NCBI RefSeq assembly: GCF_023151555.2
Contig: NZ_CP100425.1
Span: 992,001-1,056,000, forward strand
Length of the DNA: 64,000 nt
Direction: 5' to 3'
DNA from: Photobacterium sp. CCB-ST2H9
GTDB lineage: Bacteria; Pseudomonadota; Gammaproteobacteria; Enterobacterales; Vibrionaceae
Each line of letters begins with the position of its first letter. The first letter of the stretch is position 1. Positions 36,127-45,562 of this stretch are shown piece by piece. Below the pieces are notes generated by a model. It did no database searches. It was given only the letters and a program-made list of their open reading frames with translations, and had not been told where the DNA came from. The position numbers and the translations under genes are program-made.

Positions 36127-36933
36127 ATGTTGATCGATGCCAATGCAAGGTTTGACCCGGACGCCCTGCCTTCCCCGGTATTGGGGATTGCGTCACGCTT
36201 GGGCCAGCATGACTCCGGCCTGCACAAGCACGGTATGTTTCAGTTATTGCATGCCATGCAGGGCTGTATGTCGATTCAGCTGGACGGGATGAAGTGCGTC
36301 CTGCCGCCCAACCGGGCTGCCTGGATCCCGGCACACACGCTGCACTGTGCGACAATGCGCAATGTCGTCGAGTACAGATCGCTGTATTTCGACGCACAAT
36401 GGGTGCAAGGCCTGCCCCGGGAACTGGCGGTGATTGAAGTCACACCGCTCTTACGGGAAATGATTGAGCGTATGTCATTCTGGGAATGGGATAAGCCCCT
36501 CGACAGCATGAAAAACACGCTGGCGCTATTTTTTGAAGAGCTGGCAGAGGCGAAAACGCAGTCCTTATTTTTGCCGTTGCCTCAGGACAAGCGGCTGAGT
36601 CGATGGCTTGAGCAACTGGAACGAAAAGAAGACATTGTGCCGTCGCTGAAGATCCTGAGTCAGCAAATTGGCGCCAGCGGGAAAACAATCAGCCGGATCC
36701 TGCAAAAGGAGACGGGTATGAGTTATCAGGCATGGCGCCAGCAATGGCGGCTGCTGAAAGCTATCGAATGGCTCTCGGAAGGGAAAGCCGTCAATGATGT
36801 TGCCTATGGGCTGGCGTTTTCCAGCGACAGCGCATTCATCAGTTTTTTTAAACAGCAAGTCGGGGAGACACCGCTGCGTTTTCAAAAGATTAATGACTGC
36901 AGATTTCTGTCTTCAGCGCAGAAAATAGAATAG
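36127..36933 (+). CDS. AraC-family regulator, divergent from the MFS efflux gene
   Basis: 268 residues. A cupin-like N-domain (HKHGMFQLLHAMQGCMSIQL; LPPNRAAWIPAHTLHCATM) is followed by a C-terminal AraC double HTH (VPSLKILSQQIGASGKTISRILQKE and AVNDVAYGLAFSSDSAFISFFKQQVG). The layout resembles NimR-type regulators, which control neighbouring MFS efflux genes in enterobacteria. The divergent MFS gene fits that role. Confidence 0.85.
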   Translation: MLIDANARFDPDALPSPVLGIASRLGQHDSGLHKHGMFQLLHAMQGCMSIQLDGMKCVLPPNRAAWIPAHTLHCATMRNVVEYRSLYFDAQWVQGLPRELAVIEVTPLLREMIERMSFWEWDKPLDSMKNTLALFFEELAEAKTQSLFLPLPQDKRLSRWLEQLERKEDIVPSLKILSQQIGASGKTISRILQKETGMSYQAWRQQWRLLKAIEWLSEGKAVNDVAYGLAFSSDSAFISFFKQQVGETPLRFQKINDCRFLSSAQKIE

Positions 36934-36987
36934 CTTTATCCATTCAATTGCATGAGAATACCCCGCTTCAGCAACTGGGTGGGTATT

Positions 36988-38496
36988 ATGGGACTCGACA
37001 CAACATATGTGCCTGTGAAAGAAGAAGACATCGAAGCATACATTCTTGATGTGATCAGGCAGCCTAAACTTCAGGCACAAAAAATTTCTCAGTTATCACA
37101 GATTGAAGCGGATCAGAGCTTTCTGGCGGAAACCTTATACCCGGCACTGCTGGGCAGTCAGCCTTCAGATCCTTTCGACAGCCACTTTGGCCGGGTGGCC
37201 GGATCCATTCTTGCCCATTTGCATCCTTTTTATTATGAGCGCGGCCTGTCTCTGGCCGTGCTGAGCGGAAGTGAACCGCTGCATACACTGGGTTTGGCCG
37301 GGCTGTTTCAGGATTTCAGAACATGTTTTCCAGACGTGATCTCCGGCAATGACAGCGGCGATCTGAACTATCGCTCCGGCATGTTTGTTCCTGCCCGGCA
37401 CGTTGATACCCTGCTGAACCTGATGCGTCAGCCGGAAGTGCTGCAATGCTTTGACGGTGAGGAACCCAAAGGGCTGATTGCGGCGCTGCAGTATGCCGGC
37501 AGGCACGGAACCGGGGTGCTGGAAACGTTTGATATGGTCGAACCGGGCTGCGGCGAATTTTATACTACGCCTTATCAGCTGCGGGCCGGCTATCTGGGAA
37601 ACCTTGATGATGAACGCAATGCGCTGCAGGGCGCAGTCGGAACCCTGCATCTCGGATTCCCCATGCCAGGCGGCCACTGGGATATGGATGAGGTCGGGCG
37701 TCTGACTTTAACATGGGCGCAGCAGGAAAATTTGTTGCCAGCCATCGGGGAAATGGACAGCCGACAGCGTGCGGTGAAAGGTTCGGTCCGTCTGACCCTG
37801 ATCAATCAGCAGCATATTCCAGTTATTCTGATTCATTCCGAAGAGGAGATTTATGTCCCTGATGTTGACGCTTACCTCGCGGCACTGAAAACATCGGTGT
37901 CGGATTTCTTGGTGCAGCACGGGATGGATACCCGTTATTTTGTCTCGCTGACCAAAGCGCAGGAGGTTCCCGAGGCGTTCAGGATCCAGTCAACCTGTCA
38001 GGTCGCGCACTCATTCAAACCAAGATTCTGCATGATGAATCAGAAAGCCGCATTTAAAGTGGATGATCTGCTCGTGCATCTTGAATTGACGGCGTTTGGC
38101 AAGTGTACGATCCGGGTGAATGATGTCGTGGTCGAGACGCTGAAAATTAAAGCGCGACGTAAAAGACATGTGCTGTTTTTTGGCAATGGCGACTGGTATG
38201 GCCTGACGCTTGAAGAAGAAAGCGCGTTCACGGGCACGCTGAATATCGGTATTTTCAAAAACATTTATCAGGTGGCGTCTTACAGGTTGATCCGGGGCAG
38301 CGAGCGCTTTTCGAGAAAAACGAATTTTGCGATGTCAGCAATGGAGTACTTGTTTTTGTTTACGCTGGTGCTGTCTGTCATGATGCCGCGTCCGGCGGTA
38401 ATGATCCCATGCATGATTGTGTTTTCACTGATGCGGCGGCTGAATAAGCGTCATCATATTTTTCTGGAACCGCTGGAAATTGGGGAGCGCGACTGA
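36988..38496 (+). CDS. Unknown large protein with C-terminal membrane segment
   Basis: About 502 residues, not recognised. The frame opens at 36952; ATG 36988 has GGGTGGGTATT just before it and begins MGLDTTYVPVKEEDIEAYI, a convincing N-terminus. Distinctive motifs include ISGNDSGDLNYRSGMFVP, VEPGCGEFYTTPYQLRAGYLGNLDDERNAL split over residues about 190-220, and PMPGGHWDMDE. A pair of hydrophobic segments lies near residues 450-490 (YLFLFTLVLSVMM; MIPCMIVFSLM). The body looks soluble, so it is probably membrane-tethered at its C-terminus. It follows the AraC gene by 54 bases. Confidence 0.6.
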   Translation: MGLDTTYVPVKEEDIEAYILDVIRQPKLQAQKISQLSQIEADQSFLAETLYPALLGSQPSDPFDSHFGRVAGSILAHLHPFYYERGLSLAVLSGSEPLHTLGLAGLFQDFRTCFPDVISGNDSGDLNYRSGMFVPARHVDTLLNLMRQPEVLQCFDGEEPKGLIAALQYAGRHGTGVLETFDMVEPGCGEFYTTPYQLRAGYLGNLDDERNALQGAVGTLHLGFPMPGGHWDMDEVGRLTLTWAQQENLLPAIGEMDSRQRAVKGSVRLTLINQQHIPVILIHSEEEIYVPDVDAYLAALKTSVSDFLVQHGMDTRYFVSLTKAQEVPEAFRIQSTCQVAHSFKPRFCMMNQKAAFKVDDLLVHLELTAFGKCTIRVNDVVVETLKIKARRKRHVLFFGNGDWYGLTLEEESAFTGTLNIGIFKNIYQVASYRLIRGSERFSRKTNFAMSAMEYLFLFTLVLSVMMPRPAVMIPCMIVFSLMRRLNKRHHIFLEPLEIGERD

Positions 38497-38507
38497 GCTT
38501 CTCAGCG

Positions 38508-38541
38508 CATGCGGGAAGTTGTTGTGATCACTTCCCGCATG
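38508..38541. terminator. Bidirectional terminator between unknown gene and acylase
   Basis: Perfect 12-base arms CATGCGGGAAGT and ACTTCCCGCATG around a 10-base loop between convergent genes. Confidence 0.7.
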
Positions 38542-38588
38542 GTACATAAACCTGTGTTTCATGACGCCGCGTTTCATGAAGCCGTGTT

Positions 38589-40883
38589 TCATTGGGGGAT
38601 GAGCGTCAGCCGGTATTGAATATCTCCCGGTAATAAAGGTGTTTTCCGATGGAAGGCATAATCATCAAAACCGGCACGGTAGAAGGGTGACAACGGATTG
38701 GCCGATTGCCCGCCGGGGATCGTTAAGATGCCGTCGTCTTCCCGTCCGGGCTGAACCACAAAGCGTTCAGAAGCGCCAAATGCCCGGGTCTGCACCGCCG
38801 GTTCATATCGCCCGCCAAACCCCTGAATTTCAGGCATATTCAGCAGCCAGCCCAGTTGCGGCATCGTTTTCGCAAACGGGTGCTGAATTGCGAGTGTGTT
38901 GACCCTTCCCCAGTTGAGTTCAGCCAGCTTCTGGTCCGGACTGTATCGTTTGAAGAGTGCCTCTTTTGCATCGGTATAAACATTGATGAGCAGGGTCGCC
39001 CAGTCTTTTTCTCCGGCTGGCAGCCAGGATGCTGGTTCTTCCTTCAGCAGTTGCCAGATAGCTGGCTCAAGGTTGTCTTTAATAGGTTTCAGGCTCAGTC
39101 CCTCGGCAGAGAGCAGATGCTGGAGCGGGGCAAAAACGGTATCAAGCAAACGGTCCCTGAAGGCACGGGTGAGGGTATAGCCGACGGACTCAGCACAGGC
39201 GCATCTCTGCCATTGTTTTAAATACCGGATATCGTCCTGAAAGTGCTGCGGATGTAATGCCAGCTGAGATAACAACAGGGCCTGCCAGCGAGCCATAAAT
39301 TGTGCTTCATTATCAAGCTGCATCTGGAAAAAATCTGATTCATTAAATTGCTGTCTGGCCATCAGCTTGTCACGGATCTGAACCGCACGGCTGGCAATGG
39401 CATACCCGCCATCGCCAAACCGGGCATCGTCACCGGCGCTGACCACCCGGCTGTTGGCACTCCACAGCCGCTGATGTGCCGGGTTTTCGACAACCGGCAC
39501 CTGTTCTGCGCGCTCCTCCCATAAGGTTGCCGGATAGGCTGATGCTGTCACCGGGTTTTGTTGCGGAGCGGCTCTGGCCGGAATGGCCCCGGTTAAACGC
39601 CATGCCGCATTGCCCTGACTGTCTGTGATCAGCATGTTCTGTACCGGAATCCCCGTGGACCGGGTTGTGGCTAACCCGTCTGCGACACTGGATGCCGTTT
39701 CGAGCGCCATGAGATCAAGATTGACCGCGTAGGGCTGATGCGCCACCCATGACAGGGCATAACGTGCAGAGCCAATGCGGGTAACCGGGCCATCGGCCGA
39801 GAGTTCGACCGGGTATTCCACCGCGTTTCCCGGGGTTTTCAGCGTCTCCGTGACCTGAACGGTTTCTGTGTTGTCATCGAGCAGAACCCAGTCCGCGGTA
39901 TCGATATAGCCATTGGTAAAGCCCCAGGCGATCTTGCCATTGGCGCCAACCACAATGGTCGGGGTTCCCGGCAGGCTGACACCGGTGACCTGGATATTTT
40001 GCCCGTGATCCGGATAGTTCAGCTGGGCGCGGTACCAAATGACAGGCACATTTAACCCCAGGTGCATGTCATTGGAAATCATGGCATGCCCTGACGAGGT
40101 CAGTTGTCCGGTCACCGCCCAGTTATTACTGCCGTATACCTTTGGTTCACCGATGGGCTGGTGGGCCGCGAGCGAGACGGCCGGGACGTCCAGAGGCGGA
40201 ATCTCAATCTGTGTCAGTGGCAGATGGGAATTATCTAAAGCGGCCTGTAGCGGATCGGTTTGCGTGACAAAGGCTGTCATCTGCGGTCCGAAGGCCTGTC
40301 TCAGACGCTCCAGAACTTGTTCGCGCTCAACGGTACCGTTCTGCAGATCCAGATACATGGAATAGATCACCAGAAAACTGTCTTCAGGTTGCCAGGGGGC
40401 CGGTGATGTGCCGCTCAGCAGATATTCAAAACTCCTAACTTGTTGGGCATCCAGCGCTGCATTGACGCCCCGGGCATATTGTCCGAGCAGCGTGCGTTGC
40501 TTATCGGTGAGCTGCGCCAAAGCGAGTCGGGCTCGTTTTCGGAACTGATGAAAGCGGTGTTTTTTATCGATCGCCAGCGCATCCTCACCAAAAAGTTCAG
40601 CCAGTTCACCGGCGGCATTTCGCCGCAGTAAATCCATCTGGAAAAAGCGATCCTGGCCATGGGCGTACCCCAGTGCAAATGCAGCATCCGTCCGGCTGGA
40701 TGCACGAATCACGGCGGTTCCAAAACTGTCCCGGTCGAGATGAGCGGGCTGTTCCGGCCCCTGGATGACAACGTTGCCATCCAGTTGAGGTAGGTTGGCC
40801 CATAAGAGTCCGTAGCCGGCACCGACGGAGAGAGCCAGTATGCCGGCGATCATGATCAGAGCTTTTGTGATCTTTGAGGTCAT
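38589..40883 (-). CDS. Penicillin-acylase/AHL-acylase family Ntn hydrolase
   Basis: 764 residues. An N-terminal hydrophobic signal or anchor (ALIMIAGILALSVGAGYGLLW) is followed by the alpha subunit region (GYAHGQDRFFQMDLLRR), a spacer, and the mature beta chain starting at Ser252 in VYGSNNWAV, the autocatalytic Ntn nucleophile. Further conserved blocks are GVSLPGTPTIVVGANGKIAWGFTN and the Asn-rich RLWSANSRVV. It is expected to be cleaved into two chains in the periplasm. Family members hydrolyse penicillins, acyl-homoserine lactones or other N-acyl amides; which one is unknown. It stands alone with a terminator downstream. Confidence 0.85.
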   Translation of the reverse strand: MTSKITKALIMIAGILALSVGAGYGLLWANLPQLDGNVVIQGPEQPAHLDRDSFGTAVIRASSRTDAAFALGYAHGQDRFFQMDLLRRNAAGELAELFGEDALAIDKKHRFHQFRKRARLALAQLTDKQRTLLGQYARGVNAALDAQQVRSFEYLLSGTSPAPWQPEDSFLVIYSMYLDLQNGTVEREQVLERLRQAFGPQMTAFVTQTDPLQAALDNSHLPLTQIEIPPLDVPAVSLAAHQPIGEPKVYGSNNWAVTGQLTSSGHAMISNDMHLGLNVPVIWYRAQLNYPDHGQNIQVTGVSLPGTPTIVVGANGKIAWGFTNGYIDTADWVLLDDNTETVQVTETLKTPGNAVEYPVELSADGPVTRIGSARYALSWVAHQPYAVNLDLMALETASSVADGLATTRSTGIPVQNMLITDSQGNAAWRLTGAIPARAAPQQNPVTASAYPATLWEERAEQVPVVENPAHQRLWSANSRVVSAGDDARFGDGGYAIASRAVQIRDKLMARQQFNESDFFQMQLDNEAQFMARWQALLLSQLALHPQHFQDDIRYLKQWQRCACAESVGYTLTRAFRDRLLDTVFAPLQHLLSAEGLSLKPIKDNLEPAIWQLLKEEPASWLPAGEKDWATLLINVYTDAKEALFKRYSPDQKLAELNWGRVNTLAIQHPFAKTMPQLGWLLNMPEIQGFGGRYEPAVQTRAFGASERFVVQPGREDDGILTIPGGQSANPLSPFYRAGFDDYAFHRKTPLLPGDIQYRLTLIPQ

Positions 40884-41194
40884 GCGCAGTCCTTTGCTGA
40901 TGTGATTTACGTCATACCGCAGGTTTCACCCAGGCCTTTGTTTATCCCGTGTGTTTCAGAAGCAATGGCTTAAAGGAAGGATAGTGATATTTGGTCTGAC
41001 TTGCAGATTTGATGCGGTAAAGCGGTTGCCGGATCGCGAAGCAGGGGTTGGGAAGAGAAAAAGACAGCCGCAGCTTGGTGGAATCTCAAAACTGCCGGAC
41101 TGTCTGTGTTCAACAGTCTTTACTTGAATGTGTTGAGTCCAAGCAGAGTTTAAATCTGGCCGGGATGCTGGTGTAAGCGGGCACCGGCCAGGTC
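40884..41194. other. Intergenic stretch between acylase and FecB-like genes
   Basis: 311 bases without a supported gene. It contains the promoter region of the acylase gene and a weak GACTGT/ACAGTC hairpin at about 41098-41118 that could end the FecB-like transcript. Confidence 0.5.
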
Positions 41195-42142
41195 TCAGTT
41201 GAGGGTGGTGGTCTGGATATCTGTCGCTTCAAGCGTGAATTGAGGCAGGGTTTTGCGTAACGCATCGGCCATGGCCTCTGAGGCGAGTATGCCCCGGCAA
41301 TGGGCCCAATACCGGCCATCCACCTGATAAAACTGTTCACTTTTCACCGCTTGCAGAGTTGGCCAGACCGGTTGCTGCTGCCATTGCAGCAGGGCGTTGT
41401 CCGGTACGATGGTGCCTGAAAGCAGAATATCCGGGTTGATGGTGCTGATTTCTTCCAGCGTCACCAGACGAAGTGCCCGGTCATCGAGACCAATCTGTTC
41501 CGGCACTCTGAGGCCGATGGCTTTCAGGACACCACCGGGATAGGCTGAGCCGGAATAGGCATAAACCCCGTTTTCCAGAGCCACGGCAAACAGGGCTTGC
41601 TGGCCGTGAACCGGACTGAGCTGCTTTTCAATGTGACGCATGTAGATGTCGTGTTCTTGCAAACGGGCAGTCATCAGGGCTTCCTGGTCGACCAGCTTGC
41701 CGATTTTTTCAGCCACTTCCAGGTTTTCTGCGTAGGTCTCGCCGCGCGATGCCAGCAGTGCCGTTGGAGCAATAGCACTCAGTGCCGGGTAAATCGCCTG
41801 ATGGCGGTTGACGTCCGCAATGATTAAATCGGGCTTCAGGGCTGCAATCTGGCTCAGATCCGGGCTGGAGCGGTCACCGACAGAGACCCAACCGCTGATG
41901 CGCGAAATAACGGCCGGATGCAGGTTCAGCGGGTCATTGTCATCTGCGATCCCCACAGGACTGATCCCGATGGCTGCAAGTGCATCCGCAAAAGCATACT
42001 CCAGCGTCACAATACGTTGCGGCGGTGTGTCCAGAGTCATACTTTTTCCAAGGCTGTCTGTCATGGTTGCAGTGAAGGCGGCAGTGCTGGAGAAAAGAAA
42101 CAGAGAAAAGGCGATCCAGCGCAGATATCCCAACAGAGGCAT
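41195..42142 (-). CDS. Siderophore/haem ABC transporter substrate-binding protein (FecB-like)
   Basis: 315 residues. A signal peptide (LRWIAFSLFLFSSTAAFTA) is followed by a class III periplasmic binding protein: DTPPQRIVTLEYAFADALAAIG near the mature start, SPDLSQIAALKPDLIIAD in the N-lobe, and AYSGSAYPGGVLKAIGLRVPEQ in the C-lobe. This is the FecB/FatB type that delivers iron-loaded siderophores. The ABC permease and ATPase genes are not adjacent, so it is an orphan binding protein. No clear Fur box was found in the upstream region. Confidence 0.85.
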   Translation of the reverse strand: MPLLGYLRWIAFSLFLFSSTAAFTATMTDSLGKSMTLDTPPQRIVTLEYAFADALAAIGISPVGIADDNDPLNLHPAVISRISGWVSVGDRSSPDLSQIAALKPDLIIADVNRHQAIYPALSAIAPTALLASRGETYAENLEVAEKIGKLVDQEALMTARLQEHDIYMRHIEKQLSPVHGQQALFAVALENGVYAYSGSAYPGGVLKAIGLRVPEQIGLDDRALRLVTLEEISTINPDILLSGTIVPDNALLQWQQQPVWPTLQAVKSEQFYQVDGRYWAHCRGILASEAMADALRKTLPQFTLEATDIQTTTLN

Positions 42143-42307
42143 GGTACTCCCTTGATTAACAGAGAAAAATATTATGGATTGTGGAGCTGTTGCTGCTTCA
42201 TTCTAATGGCTTTCGAACGCAGTACAAGGGAAGTCTCCGGATAAAGAGAGGACTTCGGCCAGTTCTGGATCGGGATCGGTTTCCGGTTGCGGTTCCCTAA
42301 TGCTTTT

Positions 42308-42362
42308 CCGCAGCTGAGGCCCTATCCTTGCTTTAAAGGCAGATTCAGCTGCGGAGATTTTT
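42308..42362 (+). terminator. Terminator-like hairpin upstream of the MFP-ABC operon
   Basis: Perfect 10-base arms CCGCAGCTGA (42308) and TCAGCTGCGG (42345) enclose 27 bases and are followed by AGATTTTT on the plus strand. No gene ends just upstream on this strand, so it is more likely a leader (attenuator) of the export operon or the end of a short transcript than an ordinary terminator. Confidence 0.45.
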
Positions 42363-42471
42363 ATCGAAGGCAAAGGCGACAAAAAAATACACAATCCTTG
42401 CGCAAGTGCATTGAATTTACGCCATTTCTGATTAGGATTTCAGCAACCATTCGTCATGGAGTGACATATTG

Positions 42472-43431
42472 ATGAAACTTGTCGGGAACTGGGGCATAGC
42501 TGTCATGATTGCCCTGCTGCTTACCGGATGTAACCGCGCCTCAACCTCACAGGCGCTGGGGACGCTGGAGCGCGACCGGATTACGCTGACTGCCACCGCA
42601 ACTGAAATTATCCGGGTGATGCCTGTGGAAGAAGGGCAGCCCGTGAAAGCCGGCGAAGTGCTGGTGAGGCTCGATACAACACGTCAGGCTGCGGTGCTGG
42701 CGCAGGCAAAAGCACAGCAGGTAAAGGCCGAAGCTTATCTTCTGAGGCTGACCAACGGGGAGCGGGTCGAAGATATTGCGGCCGCCAAAGCGGGACTGGA
42801 TCAGGCGGAAGCCCGTCTGGTGGATGCTGAAAAAACCTATGAGCGCCGGGAACGTCTGGTCAGACAAAAACTGATCAGCGTGGCAGAACGGGATAATGCC
42901 CGGGCGGAACGGGATGCGGCACGTGCCGAAGTGACAGCAGCTCGTGAGAATCTGACCAAGCTGACCCGGGGCGAACGAACCGAAGATATCCAGCAGGCGC
43001 AGGCTGAACTGGAAGCGGCGCAGGCGAATGTGGCGTTGCAGCAACGTATTTTGGATGACTTAACAGTGGTTGCAACCCGGGACGGGATTGTCGACAGTCT
43101 GCCCTATAACCTGGGGGAGCGTGTGCCGGTGAATGCAGTGGTTGCCGTGCTTCAGGCCAACAGCCGTCCTTATGCCAGAGTCTATGTGCCGGAGCCTTAT
43201 CGTGTGGCAATGCAACCCGGCAAACAGGCAGCCGTCTATGTTGACGGTGTCTCACAACCTTATGAAGGCAAATTGCGCTGGATTGCGACAGAGCCGGCAT
43301 TTACCCCGTATTACGCACTGAATGAAGATGACAGGGCCCGGCTGGTCTATCTGGCGGAGTTTGATTTGCCGGATGAAGCCCGATCCCTGCCTTCCGGGGT
43401 GCCTGTTCAGGTGGAGATGTCCGTTGAGTGA
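42472..43431 (+). CDS. Membrane fusion lipoprotein of an ABC exporter (YbhG/HlyD-like)
   Basis: About 319 residues. A lipoprotein signal ends in the lipobox LLTGC. The biotinyl-lipoyl-like half follows (VMPVEEGQPVKAGEVLVRLDT), then a long coiled coil (residues about 65-180, QAKAQQVKAEAYLL.. to ..LTKLTRGERTEDIQQAQAELEA) and the returning lipoyl half (VVATRDGIVDSLPYNLGERVPVN). It would bridge an inner-membrane ABC transporter to an outer-membrane channel. The frame also opens at TTG 42469; ATG 42472 has GGAG upstream. It overlaps the ATPase gene by eight bases. Confidence 0.9.
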   Translation: MKLVGNWGIAVMIALLLTGCNRASTSQALGTLERDRITLTATATEIIRVMPVEEGQPVKAGEVLVRLDTTRQAAVLAQAKAQQVKAEAYLLRLTNGERVEDIAAAKAGLDQAEARLVDAEKTYERRERLVRQKLISVAERDNARAERDAARAEVTAARENLTKLTRGERTEDIQQAQAELEAAQANVALQQRILDDLTVVATRDGIVDSLPYNLGERVPVNAVVAVLQANSRPYARVYVPEPYRVAMQPGKQAAVYVDGVSQPYEGKLRWIATEPAFTPYYALNEDDRARLVYLAEFDLPDEARSLPSGVPVQVEMSVE

Positions 43432-44350
43432 ACTTGCAATCAATGCCGTCGGACTGACGCGGCGGTTCGGTGATTTCACCGCGGTGAATCAGCTGAATCT
43501 TCATGTGCCGAAAGGCAGTATCTACGGTTTTCTGGGACCCAACGGATGCGGAAAGTCGACTACGCTGCGGATGCTGACCGGACTGCTCAGTCCGAGTGAA
43601 GGGGAAATTAATGTGCTGGGTCTGCGGATTCCGGAACAGGCTGAAGCGCTTCGGATGAAAATCGGCTATATGACGCAGAAGTTTTCGTTGTACGAAGACT
43701 TGTCCGTCTCAGAAAACCTGCAATTTATCGGGCAGATATACGGCCTCTCTTCCCGTGAACTCAAACCCAGGGTGGCAGAACTTGCGGACACTTATCAGCT
43801 GAGCCGGCTGATGAAGCAACGGGTCGGCAGTATGAGCGGCGGTCAGAAACAGCGTCTGGCTCTGGCGGCTGCGGTAATGCATCAACCGGATTTACTATTT
43901 CTGGATGAGCCGACATCGGCTGTCGATCCTCAGTCGAGGCGTGATTTCTGGGAGCAGTTGTTTGATTTGTCTGATCAGGGCACCACGATTCTGGTCACCA
44001 CCCACTATATGGATGAAGCTGAACGTTGCCACGGACTGGCGATTATGGAGTCAGGTGAGATCAAAGCGGATGGCCCGCCCAGCGAGCTGATGGAACAGAT
44101 GGGCGTGAGTGTGGTGGAAATTGAGGCGCCGGGTTTGCGGCAGATGAAAGAGCGTCTGCTCTTGCTGCCCGAAGTGGTGTCGGCTGCTCAGCTGGGGATC
44201 CGGCTTCGTGTGCTGGTTCGGGCGGCTGAAACCGATCCGGTGGCCTGGCTGAAGCATCAGATGCCGTCGCTGCAGCAGGCAGAACTGACGGTTGTCCGGC
44301 CCAGTCTGGAAGATGTGTTTGTTACCAGCACAGGGAAGCCACGCCAATGA
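43424..44350 (+). CDS. ABC exporter ATPase
   Basis: About 308 residues. Walker A is GPNGCGKSTT, the Q-loop lies in YMTQKFSLYEDL, the signature is SGGQKQRLAL and Walker B is LLFLDEPTSAVD, with the H-loop in VTTHYMDEA. The start is TTG 43424, seven bases after GGAG and overlapping the fusion-protein stop; a longer upstream frame exists but encodes no family sequence. This single-ATPase arrangement matches YbhF/CcmA-like drug and lipid exporters. It shares ATGA with the next gene. Confidence 0.9.
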   Translation: MSELAINAVGLTRRFGDFTAVNQLNLHVPKGSIYGFLGPNGCGKSTTLRMLTGLLSPSEGEINVLGLRIPEQAEALRMKIGYMTQKFSLYEDLSVSENLQFIGQIYGLSSRELKPRVAELADTYQLSRLMKQRVGSMSGGQKQRLALAAAVMHQPDLLFLDEPTSAVDPQSRRDFWEQLFDLSDQGTTILVTTHYMDEAERCHGLAIMESGEIKADGPPSELMEQMGVSVVEIEAPGLRQMKERLLLLPEVVSAAQLGIRLRVLVRAAETDPVAWLKHQMPSLQQAELTVVRPSLEDVFVTSTGKPRQ

Positions 44351-45465
44351 ATCTTGTGTCCAGCCTGATCCGGATGAAGGCGATTCTGGTCAAGGAGTTC
44401 CGTCAGCTTTCACGCGACCGGATCACCTTCGGGATGGTGGTAATGATCCCGCTGATTCAGCTGTTGCTGTTTGGGTTTGCAATCAATACCGATGTGCGCA
44501 ACATTCCGGTCGCCGTGGTCGATCAAAGTCAGTCTCAGTACGGGCGGATCATCACTGAGGCGGTCAAGGCCACGCAGGTGGTGACCGTGGTGGATGTTTA
44601 CGCTACGCCTCATGATGGCGAGCAGGCCATTACTGCCGGTAAAGTCCGCGGCGTTCTGGTACTGCCCCGGGATCTGGACCAGCGGCTGGCACAGCACCGG
44701 GAAGCGGGTCAGTGGCTGGTGGACGGGTCCGATACCATGGTCAGCTCGGCACTGCTGCAGCTTCAGAATATGCCGGTGCAGAATCTGGTGGGAGACTATA
44801 AAGCGCAGCAGTCCAGCGTCATGACACCGACCTTTGAAGTCGCATTGTATTTCAACCCGGAACGCCGGACGGCGGTGAACATTGTGCCCGGCTTACTGGG
44901 GGTGATTCTGACAATGACGATGATTCTCTTTACCTCGGCTGCCATTGTCCGAGAACGGGAGCGGGGGAACCTGGAGCTGCTGATCACAACCCCGGTGCAC
45001 TCGCTGGAACTGATGCTGGCGAAAATTGCCCCTTATATTGTCATTGGCCTGATTCAGGTGGTGATTATTCTTGGACTGGGTCATTTTATTTTTGATGTAC
45101 CAATCAACGGCCCACTGAGCCAGATCTTGTTCGGCACCTTATTGTTTATCTCTGCCAGCCTGACGTTAGGACTGGTGATATCCACCATTGCGCAGACACA
45201 GCTTCAGGCCATGCAGATGACGGTCTTTATTCTGCTGCCTTCCATCCTGTTGTCCGGCTTTATGTTTCCTTATGAGGGGATGCCGGTTGTCGCGCAGTGG
45301 ATTGCGGAGGTGCTGCCTGCAACACACTTTATGCGGATGATCCGCGGCATTGTGCTGAGAGGCGCGGATTTGGCTGTGCTTTGGAAAGATGCCTTGTGGT
45401 TAGCCGGTTTTACCTTGCTGGGGCTGCTGGTCGCGTCCTGGCGCTTTAAGAAAACGCTGGACTGA
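44347..45465 (+). CDS. ABC-2-type exporter permease
   Basis: 372 residues. One N-terminal helix (ITFGMVVMIPLIQLLLFGFAI) is followed by a large extracytoplasmic loop and five C-terminal helices, the YbhS/YbhR ABC-2 layout (signature IVRERERGNLELLITTPVHSLELMLAKIAPYI). It overlaps the ATPase gene (ATGA). It would form the membrane pore of a fusion-protein/ATPase/permease exporter. Only one permease gene is present, so it probably works as a homodimer. Substrate unknown; relatives export drugs. Confidence 0.9.
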   Translation: MNLVSSLIRMKAILVKEFRQLSRDRITFGMVVMIPLIQLLLFGFAINTDVRNIPVAVVDQSQSQYGRIITEAVKATQVVTVVDVYATPHDGEQAITAGKVRGVLVLPRDLDQRLAQHREAGQWLVDGSDTMVSSALLQLQNMPVQNLVGDYKAQQSSVMTPTFEVALYFNPERRTAVNIVPGLLGVILTMTMILFTSAAIVRERERGNLELLITTPVHSLELMLAKIAPYIVIGLIQVVIILGLGHFIFDVPINGPLSQILFGTLLFISASLTLGLVISTIAQTQLQAMQMTVFILLPSILLSGFMFPYEGMPVVAQWIAEVLPATHFMRMIRGIVLRGADLAVLWKDALWLAGFTLLGLLVASWRFKKTLD

Positions 45466-45562
45466 CTGAACCCGGTTTCTGAGATCGCAAACTGAGGCAA
45501 CATACTGATATGATGCCGTTCAGTGGCCGCAGGGCCGTGGGTTGCGATGTGCAGGAGTGGAT

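Noticed and set aside
42143..42307. Fur box before the FecB-like gene
   Set aside because: No stretch comes close enough to the GATAATGATAATCATTATC consensus to call.
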